Assembly: GCA_963682055.1 (NCBI GenBank)
Contig: OY821743.1
Location: 31,172,702 to 31,236,701 of the forward strand
Source of the DNA: Primula veris
Taxonomy: Eukaryota; Streptophyta; Magnoliopsida; Ericales; Primulaceae
Direction of reading: 5' to 3'
DNA length: 64,000 nt
This document shows, piece after piece, positions 55,385 through 64,000 of this stretch. Numbering within the stretch: position 1 is the first letter of the stretch; every line of letters begins with the position of its first letter. The position numbers were made by a program, and so were the translations under genes. The notes under the pieces were generated by a model, which made no database searches, was not told the origin of the DNA, and saw nothing but the letters and a program-made list of their open reading frames with translations.

Positions 55385-57234
55385 TGTAACATCCCGTATT
55401 TTTATAAGTGTTTTTTTAATTAGGAATTAATTGTTCCAAAAACGTTTTATTCAAATTTTATCAAAAACCGGTCACTCGATTAATTTTTAGCCAAAAACCG
55501 AAACTCTTCCAAAAAGCTTTATTTTAAAAACCTGTTACTAATTTTATCAATAAAAAGGACCAAATAGTTTTGTTTTTAAAAATTGGTTATTTTTGAGCAG
55601 TAAATTAATATATTTGATTAAGAGTTAACTTTTAGAACTTTAGGGACCAAATAGTTCGCTTCCACAAACTTACTCAAAACAGTTTTCATCTATTCAAATC
55701 AGCACACTTTTCATTCTTTAAACCTAAAAACCAGCCAAATAGAAGAGAGAAAAGAGAGAAAAAGGGAGATTCCAAAGGTTAGGAATAACAAGAAGAGACC
55801 ACGTTAGCGGGTTCTTACCGGAAGCATCTCCTCTACACGCTAAGGTAACGGGGGTTATGCATTGCGACTAGACGAGGGTGTATGTTAGGATTATGTTTTG
55901 CGTTTATTTTAAATTGGTGGTTTTTGTCTTTTATCTCAATTATGATCTATTAAATTGTTAATTGGGTTTATTTGTTATATGTTTAATTCACTTATTTGAA
56001 TTGGAGAAGTTGATGAGTTATATTAATTTCGGATTAATGAGATTATGGATGAGTTTGCATGTCTTATGCGTTGATTATGCGATTATATAGTTGTTGATGA
56101 AATTGGGTAATTTATTGTTGCTTATAGATGAATTGTAGTTTATGCATACAAGGTGTTTGTTAAAATGCCAGAATGAGGTTTATGTTGTTAGATTTGTTTG
56201 GCTAGTTATGAACCTAGCACCTATGCTTATGGGTTATGTTGAATTACGTTAGAGTGACGTACGAGAATGTGTTATTTGGGTGGATTTATATTATTGGTCG
56301 AGGCCGTATGAGAATGTGATATTTGCGTGGATTTATATTATTGGCCGAGGCCTTGTGATTTAGCTGTAGTGGCAATGGTCTCTGTCTCTTCCTAATTCCG
56401 GGGACAGAAGACGGCCGAGGGGATAGGGAATGACTCGTCTTACGGACTGGGGCGAGTGGCATGAGAGGTCCTAGTGTGCAATATATTTACTTTTATGTTA
56501 GCTATGGTCTCTGTCTCTTCCTAATTCCGGGGACAGAAGACGGCCGAGGGGATAGGGAATGACTCGTCTTACGGACTGGGACGAGTGGCATGAGAGGTCT
56601 AAGTGCGCACTTTAAATATACTTTTATGTTAGTAATGGTCTCTGTCTCTTCCTAATTCCGGGGATAGAAGACGGCCGATGGGATAGGGAATGACCTACCT
56701 TACGGACTGGGGTAGGTGGCATGAGAGGTCCATGTTTGCTATAAAAGTTATTTAATTTATCTCGTTGTAGGATGTTATTATATTTCTTTTTATATGTTGA
56801 TTATCGTAGTTGTTGTTTGTGGGTTCTTGCACTTATGAGATGGAGTGACGGTATTTTGTGGTGCCGTCCCGTCTATTTATGTGCGTGAGACTCACCGTTA
56901 CAATTTTGTATTTCAGGTACAACTTAGGTTGAGGTGTATGGTTAAGAGCTTTAGCAAGGCATCACATGGGTTCGGGCTTTTGCTTTCTTTTTACTTAGAT
57001 TGTTTTTGAGGTTGTAGCATACGGGCAAATTCATTCGTTCGTCATTTTTAGCTTTTATAAGTCTTGTCTTGTAGCCGCGTTTGGCAAACAGTTTATTTTA
57101 TTCATTTAATTGTTCCATTAGCTCGCAAATGTTTTCTTTTAAAAATTTCAATTTCGTACCAACAGGTTCTCTTTTCTTTTGTTTAAAAAGGTCATGTCTC
57201 GATATCTGTGTTTTTCGGATTTTGGGGTGTGACA
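55385..57234 (+). mobile_element. Solo LTR B1 nested in copia gag
   Basis: It starts TGTAACATCCCGTATTTTT and ends GGGGTGTGACA; TTGAT is duplicated at 55380-55384 and 57235-57239. It contains no coding region. A ~130-bp unit occurs three times (56375-56745). The TGTAACATCCCG start is common among plant Ty3/gypsy LTRs. Solo LTRs arise by recombination between the two LTRs of a full element. Confidence 0.88.
56375..56745. repeat. ~130-bp tandem repeat, three copies, in solo LTR B1
   Basis: ATGGTCTCTGTCTCTTCC, TAATTCCGGGGACAGAAG, then GGGATAGGGAATGAC repeats with starts at 56375, 56504 and 56635. Confidence 0.85.
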
Positions 57235-60200
57235 TTGATGCTGAAGGGCTAGTTATTAATGAACCATTCCAGGTGGCTCTCATGATTGAGAAACTGCCAC
57301 CGTCATGGAAGGAGTTTCAGAACTACCTGAAGCACAAGCGGAAGGCAATGAGTCTGGAGGGGCTTATAGAGAGGTTGAATATCGAGCAGAGCAACCGCCG
57401 TTCTGGAAAGAAAGGCAGTATTGCTAGTAGCTCGGTGGCAAAGGCCCATGTGATTGAGGCCACGCGTGTCAAGCGGAAACGCCCTGACAACGCAGGCAGT
57501 GCTGTTGTTGTAAAGAAATTTGTGGGAACCTGCTTTGTGTGTAACAGGACCGGTCATCGTGCCGCGGACTGTTATGACAATAAACGCATTGCTAAGCCCA
57601 AACCCCCACCGAGGAACTTTAAGGTCAAGGGGAAGATGAGGGCTCCAGCTCAGGCCAATATGGCCGAGGGAGTAGAGGATGACATGCATCTCTTTGCAGT
57701 GGTCTCCGAAGTGAACCTAGTGGGAAGCAACTCAAAGGAATGGTGGCTAGATACCGGCGCCACGAGCCACATCTGCTCCAACAGGTGGATGTTCAAGACC
57801 TACGAGGCGGTGGTTGGTGAGACCTGCTTCATGGGCAATTCTGCTATTTCCAAGGTGGAAGGAAAGGGGACAGTGGTGATGAACCTGACCTCAGGAAAAG
57901 AGCTCACGCTGACTGGGGTGCTCCATGTACCAGATATTCGCAAGAATCTGGTTTCAGGGTCGGTTATGGTGAAGAAGGGTTTTAAACTAGTTTTTCAATC
58001 CAATAAAGTGTAATCACCAAGAATGGTATTTATGTAGGCCGTGGCTATATGACCAACGGCATGTTTAAGTTAAATGTAGGAACTCCAGCTCCTAAGGTTG
58101 AGTTCGCTAATAAAGGTGATAAGGTTGAGGCCAGTACCAGTAATGTAATGACTGTTGCCAAGTTGGCCAATAATAATATTTCAGATTCTGCTTATATTTT
58201 TGAGTCATTTCATTTGTAGCATGGTAGATTAGGACATGTGAATTTTAATTCTATGAAGAAGTTAATATCACTGCAACTAATACCAAACTTTGTCTTCAAT
58301 AAACAACATAAATATGAAATATGTGTAGAAGCAAAGTTAACGAAATCATCGTTTCAACATGTTGAACGAGATAGTGAACCTCTTGGTTTGATTCACACAT
58401 ATGTGTGTGATTTGAAATTTATTCAAACAAGAGGAGGTAAAAGATACTTTATAACTTTTATAGATGATTGCACTAGATACTGTTACGTTTACTTAATGAA
58501 AAGTAAAAGCGATGCAGTAGATATGTTCACTCTATATAAAACTGAAGTAGAAAATCAACTCAATAAAAAGATTAAAATATTGAGGAGTGATAGAGGCGGC
58601 GAATATGAAGCGTCGTTCGCACAAATATGTGCGGAAAGTGGCATCATTCATCAAACCACAGCTCCATACTCTCCGGAGCAAAAATGGAGTTGCGGAGCGT
58701 AAAAATAGAACGCTCAAGGAAATGATGAATGCGATGTTAATAAGTTCTGGATTACCCCAGAACATGTGGGGGGAAGCATTGTTTTCTGCTAACTATGTTT
58801 TAAACAAGTTACCACATAAGAAGCGAGACAAACCACCATACGAATTATGGAAAGGTGATCAATCTAGCTATAAGAACCTGAGGGTTTGGGTATGTCTCGC
58901 TAAGGTCCTAATCTCCGCTCCTAAAAGGATGAGAATTGGTCCGAAGACAGTGGACTGCGTGTTCATTGGATATGCACAAAATAGCAGTGCGTATCGGTTT
59001 CTCGTACACAAGTCGGAAAATCCCGATGTGCACGTAGATACGATAATTGAAAGCCGAGAGGCTTCTTTCTTTGAGGACATCTTTCCCCGCAAAATGCCAA
59101 CACCTGTACAGACTCAAGAGTTGAACAGTGATGGAAATATGGGGGCAAGTGAACCGTCAGAGAAAGAAGAAGAGGAAGAGCCTCGACGAAGCAAAAGGGC
59201 GAGGAAGGAAACTTCCTTTGAGACTGATTTTGTAACCTTCATGATAGAAAGTGAACCGGTGACATATCAACAGGCTATGTCAACACCGGATTCCCAATAT
59301 TGGGAAGAAGCAATCAATAATGAGATTGAATCGATTATGCAAAACCACACTTGGGAACTGGTGGATCTTCCGCAAGGATGCAAGCCCCTAGGTCACAAGT
59401 GGATCTTCAAGAGGAAGTTAAAGGTTGATGGCACGATCGAGAAGTACAAGGTAAGACTTGTAGTCAAAGGCTTCAGGCAAACTGAAGGTGTCGATTATTT
59501 CGACAAATACGCTCCTATCTCCAGGAAAACGTCGATTCGGATCGTCATTGCTCTCGCGGCATTGTTTGATCTCGAAATACATCAAATGGATGTAAAAACG
59601 GCTTTTCTAAATAGAGAATTAGAAGAGGAAATTTATATGGAACAACCTGAAGGGTTTGTGGATTCAGGGAAAGAGCACATGGTGTGCAAACTTGTAAAGT
59701 CTCTGTATGGACTCAAACAAGCACCCAAGCAATGGCACGAGAAATTTGATAGAATCATGCTATCAAATGGCTTTCGCATAAATGAGTGTGACAAATGTGT
59801 TTACATGAAAGGAAGTGAAAAAGACTGTGTAGTAGTCTGCCTTTATGTGGACGACATGATTATAATAGAGAGTACTGATAAGATCAACTCCACTAAGAAA
59901 ATGTTGTCGCATCATTTCGATATGAAAGACCTGGGTATAGCTGACATTATACTTGGTATGAAAATCACCAAGACGTCAGAGGGGTATGCCCTGTCGCAAG
60001 GTCATTATGTTAGACAAACACTTGACAAATTTGACAGTGGTAGTAAGGCAATGTCAAGAACTCCAATTGAGTTCAACTGTAGACTGAAAAAGAATTTCGG
60101 CAAAAGTGTGAGACAATTGGAATTCTCTATGATCATAGGTAGTCTCATGTATGTGATGAACTGTACTAGACCTGATATAGCCAACTCAGTAAGCAGACTG

Positions 60201-60507
60201 AGCAGGTATACCAGTAATCCGAATGAGGAGCACTGGAAGGCCATAATAAAGCTTCTCAGGTATATGAGATATACAGCCGATTATGGGCTGCACTATACAA
60301 AATATCCAGCGGTACTGGAAGGGTATTCAGATGCCAGCTGGATATCAGACTCCAACAGCACAAAATCTACGAGTGGATATGTGTTTGTAATGGGAGGTGC
60401 TGCCGTGTCTTGGAGATCCTCCAAACAAACTTGCATCGCAAGGTCAACTATGGAATCAGAATTTATAGCTTTGGACCTGGCGACTGAAGAGGCAGATTGG
60501 CTGAGAA

Positions 60508-62429
60508 TGTCACGCCCCAATTTCCATAGAACACGGATATCGAGGCATGACCTTTTTAAAACAAAGAAAAGAGAACCTGTTGGTACGAAATTAAAATTTT
60601 TAAAAGAAAACATTTGCAAGCTAAAGGAACAATTAACGGATAAATAAAAAGTTTGCCAAACGCGGCTACAAGACAAGATTTGTAAAAGCTAAAAGTTAAC
60701 AAACGAATGAATTTGCCCGTAGGCTACAACCTCAAAAAAAGTCTAAGTAAAAATGAAATAAAAGCAACCGAAAGAAGCCCCGAACCCATGTGATGCCTTG
60801 CTAGAGCTCCTAACCAAACACCTCAACCTATAATGTACCTGAACAACAAAATTGTAACGGTGAGTCCCACGCACATAACTAGATGGGACGACACCACAAA
60901 TACCGTCACTCCATCACTTAAATGCAAGAGCTCACAATTTCTACAACTATGATAATCGACGTATAAAAAGAAATATAATAACATTCTATAACGGGATGAA
61001 TTAAATAAATTAAATAACGTCAACACAAATCTATAACAAACATGGACCTCTCATGCCACCTACCCCAGTCCGTAAGGTAGGTCATTCCCTATCCCCTCGG
61101 CCGTCTTCTGTCCCCGGAATTAGGAAGAGACAGAGACCATTGCTAACATAAAAGTAGATTTAAAGTGCGCACTTGGACCTCTCATGCCACTCGTTCCAGT
61201 CCGTAAGACGAGTCATTCCCTATCCCCACGGCCGTCTACTGTCCCCGGAATTAGGAAGAGACAGAGACCATAGCTAACATAAAATAAATATAGTGCACAC
61301 TAGGACCTCTCATGCCACTCGCCCCAGTCCGTAAGACGAGTCATTCCCTATCCCCACTGCCGTCTTCTGTCCCCGGAATTAGGAAGAGACAGAGACCATT
61401 GCTAATGTATCAATATTAAGGCCTCGGCCGATAATATTATACTATTCATATAACACATTCTCATACATATAAATATTAAGGCCTCGGCCAATAAATAATA
61501 AACCAATCATTTATCACATTCTCTTACGTCATTCTAACGTAATTCAACAAAACCCAAAAGCATATGTGCTAGATTCGCAACTAGCCAAACAAGTCTAATC
61601 AACATGAAAACTCATTCAAGCATTCTAGCAAACACCTTGTATGCATACACTACAATGCATCTATATTCAACAATAAATTACCCAATTTATCAACAATTAT
61701 AATAACACAATATCAATACATAAAGACATGCAAACTCATCCATATTCTCGTTAATCCGAAATTAACACGACTAAATCCTCAATTAACAAATAAGTGAATT
61801 AAACATATAATCAACTAAACCCAATTAACAAATAAGTGAATTAAAAATATAACAACTAAACCCAATTAACAATTTATAAAACTAATTAAGATAAAAGGTA
61901 AAAACCCCCAATTTATACTAAACGTAAAACATAATCCTAATATACACCCTCGTCTAGTCGCTATGGATAACCCCAGTTACCTTAGCGCGTAGAGGAGATG
62001 CTTCCGGTAAGAATCCGCTAGCGTGGTTTCTTCTTCTTCTTCTTATCTCTTTTCTCTCTTTTTCTTTCTTGTGTTTGGCTGGTTTTAGGTTTGTTTTTGA
62101 AAGAAGTGGGCTGATTTTTGGTTTAGAAAAAACTGTTTTTAGATAGTTTGTGGAAGCGAACTATTTGGTCCCCAAAGTTCTAAAAGCTAACTTTTAATCA
62201 AAATTATTAATAAACTACTCAATAATAACAAATCTTTAGAAACAAATCTATTGGGTCCTTTTTATTAGTAAAATTAGTAACAGGTTTTTAAAATAAGGTT
62301 TTTCGGAAGACTTTCGATTTTTGGCTAAAAATTAGTCGAGTGACCGGTTTTTGGTAAAATTTTGAATAAAACGTTTTTGGATAAATTAATTCCTAATTAA
62401 AAACAGTTATAAAAATACGGGATGTTACA
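60508..62429 (-). mobile_element. Solo LTR B2 nested in copia RNase H, opposite orientation
   Basis: The plus strand starts TGTCACGCCCCAATTTCC and ends ACGGGATGTTACA, the reverse complement of the LTR B1 termini. GAGAA is duplicated at 60503-60507 and 62430-62434. The same three-copy ~130-bp repeat is present in reverse (about 61040-61400). At 1,922 bp it is somewhat longer than B1 (1,850 bp). No internal element sequence remains. Confidence 0.88.
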
Positions 62430-62733
62430 GAGAAACTTCTTGGAAGTGATTCCAATGTGGCCAAAACCTGTTCCCGCAAAAAGTATGCATTGCGATAGTC
62501 AATCAGCTATTGCGCGGGCTCGGGACCATATGTATAATGGAAAGTCTCGACATATACGTCGGAGAAATAAATCCGTAAGAGAATTGTTAGCTAATGGTGT
62601 TGTATCCTTAGATTTTGTGAGATCAAAGGATAACATTGCGGATCCATTTACAAGGGGCTTGACTCAAGAGAGAGTCGAAGCGTCATCGAACGGAATGGGA
62701 TTGAAGCCCATTAAATTGGTAGCCTCTCCATAG

Positions 62734-63289
62734 GCAACCCAACCCAGATGGGATTTACCTGCAGGGTTCAATGGGAAACTGAACTGTGGGGGAAGCCGAA
62801 CAAAGCACTCGGGAACCTGTAGTTCCCAGCCCAGTTTCGCGATGACAGAGTGATAGACCTGTACCATAGTAAGGGTGAGCATGAGGCTCTTAATGATCCA
62901 AGTATCTCGAAGGTCGAGTAAGGTGAGTCAGGACACCTTCTACTTAGAACCACCTATAACGAGTGTGTAAGGCCGGTACCATGTGATGAGCGTGGGCTAA
63001 ATCACTAGAGCACTCAGTTGAACGTGCCAAGGCAGTTCAGGCCAAATATGGACAACAACTAAAGGGCTTAGTACGTGAGTAGAGAGGACACTGTGCGGGT
63101 GCCATTCTGGGATACACAAAGGTTAATGGTTCAAGGCTTTACAACTACCTAATAGCAGTATTCTGGGTGGTACTCCGCTACGGCAGGTTCAAGGCGCGCG
63201 CTACCTGACCTTAGACAGTGAATTTTTGCGGTTCTCTTGTTTGCATTTTAGGACATGGCTTTTAAGCCAATTGCATTCATGTGGGGGAT
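62734..63289 (+). other. Copia 3' untranslated region
   Basis: About 555 bp between the pol stop and the 3' LTR, with no open frame of note, ending in the purine-rich GTGGGGGATT that primes plus-strand synthesis. Confidence 0.6.
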
Positions 63290-64000
63290 TGTTGGAAAAA
63301 CCATGTTTAAATATGGTAGTTTCCGAATGGTCACGAGACCATCTTTGAGTCAAGATTTCAAGTGACAGACGTTGTCTTTTGGCACCATACTCAAGACGGT
63401 TGAGTAGATGGTATGACAAGGTTCGTAACGGTATGTCGCATGACCTATTCGGATAATGGGAGTGAATAGAAATTGGCGTCAAAGATTGGGGTTGAGAAAG
63501 AGGAAAACTCTTAATGCTGGAAAATGGATTTAATGAGGATAACTCATTGAGATTTGTCCCACATTGGAAAATGAAGTGTCATTTTTACAATATATATACT
63601 ATGCTATCCCATGTGGATATTAAGTAGTGTGTCCACATACACATGTGTGTATTGTGTACCACACATACGCATGCTCGTCGGAAAAAGTGCGCCTGCGCCT
63701 GTTCGGAAAAAGTGCGCCTGCTCGGAAAAAGCGCGCCTGTTCAGGAAAACTGTTCCTGTTCGGGAAAAACATGCCTGTTTGGGAAAAGTGCGCCTGCTCG
63801 GGGAAAGCGCGCCTGTTCAGGAAAACTGTTCCTGTTCGGGAAAAGCGTGCCTGTTTGGGAAAAGTGCGCCTGCTCGGGGAAAGCACGCCTATTCGGGAAA
63901 ACTGTTCCTGTTCGGGAAAAGCGCGCCTGTTCGGGAAAAGCTTCCAGGAAAGCTGTAACTGTTGCAATAAATATGAATTCATTGCAAAGTTAATACTGCG
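63290..64000 (+). repeat. Copia 3' LTR, truncated by window end
   Basis: It starts TGTTGGAAAAACC and aligns with the 5' LTR from 53185 on. It retains ACCATGTTTAAAT near its start, which the 5' LTR lacks. The window ends before its TATA box. Confidence 0.85.
63676..63940. repeat. 19-bp U3 minisatellite, 3' LTR (~13 units)
   Basis: Units of about 19 bp (for example GTTCCTGTTCGGGAAAAGC and GCGCCTGCTCGGGGAAAGC). A four-unit block of about 76 bp occurs twice in succession, so the array grew as a higher-order repeat. Confidence 0.8.

Larger units (their letters stand above)
54688..62733 (+). pseudogene. Copia gag-pol polyprotein, broken in six places
   Basis: It begins MTNENISDP with an Ala/Lys-rich N-terminus. 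A frameshift near 54965-54982 precedes the UBN2-type gag core (FKRWQQKMLFYLTTL). A solo LTR interrupts at 55385-57234. Then come the zinc knuckle [14 protein letters not shown] and protease DTGATSH. A frame change follows at about 58010, TAG at 58217-58219 where Trp is usual (HGRLGH region), and one extra A at 58680-58684 inside integrase. Open RT follows ([15 protein letters not shown]) with RNase H ([10 protein letters not shown]), then a second solo LTR at 60508-62429. The RNase H end (HCDSQSA, DNIADPFTRG) finishes at 62733. Both insertions lie exactly between their target duplications and leave the surrounding frame intact. Confidence 0.9.
53185..64000 (+). mobile_element. Decayed Ty1/copia retrotransposon, right end cut by window
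   Basis: The left LTR starts at 53185 and the right LTR at 63290, after the polypurine stretch GTGGGGGATT; both begin TGTTGGAAAA. Between them are gag, zinc knuckle, protease, integrase, RT and RNase H in copia order. Two solo LTRs of another family interrupt it. The right LTR runs off the window, so its target duplication cannot be checked. By eye, unique parts of the two LTRs differ by a few percent plus indels. Confidence 0.92.

Noticed and set aside
57081..57240. Start of the 310-codon copia frame at 57081
   Set aside because: This first part lies in the solo LTR; the true copia sequence resumes only after the TTGAT duplication at 57239.

Overview
The window reads as nuclear DNA of a flowering plant, most likely a eudicot. 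It holds two intron-rich host genes, AT-rich intergenic DNA, and many plant-type transposable elements (Cassandra TRIM, Tat-lineage Ty3/gypsy, Ty1/copia, MITEs). I cannot name the species.

Layout. 1-2.8 kb: three MITEs, then an intact Cassandra element carrying 5S rRNA-derived sequence (2070-2761, minus). 3.4-4.9 kb: the last three exons of a plastid thioredoxin y gene; its first exon is not visible. 5-8.7 kb: AT-rich DNA with degraded repeats. 8676-26282: one complete 17.6-kb Ty3/gypsy element in minus orientation, bounded by 572-bp LTRs and an ATATA target duplication. Its gag-protease and pol lie on the minus strand. On the opposite strand, about 9 kb holds five small coiled-coil reading frames, each behind its own TATA box, and a probable six-exon gene with a region resembling the 'putative gypsy type transposon' (Transposase_28) family. 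An 87-bp minisatellite lies between pol and that gene. 26.3-34.6 kb: intergenic DNA with hAT-like MITEs (two with exact 8-bp target duplications) and a solo LTR related to Cassandra that has lost most of the 5S segment. 34619-36049: a 1.43-kb foldback hairpin with about 0.7-kb arms.

36679-50703: a complete 14-exon cellulose synthase catalytic subunit gene (1,082 codons, CESA2/6-like). A probable 2.96-kb solo LTR sits in intron 3 and a six-copy tandem repeat in intron 1. 53185 to the window end: a decayed Ty1/copia element broken by frameshifts, a nonsense codon and two solo LTRs of one family inserted in opposite orientations; its right LTR is cut by the window edge.

How parts relate: the two host genes are functionally separate (chloroplast redox; cellulose synthesis at the plasma membrane). 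The most unusual cluster is the antisense gene set of the 17.6-kb element. Antisense extra ORFs are known in Tat-lineage elements, but five tandem mini-genes with private TATA boxes plus a multi-exon gene is more than I would expect. All coordinates, frames and LTR comparisons were worked out by eye from the sequence.
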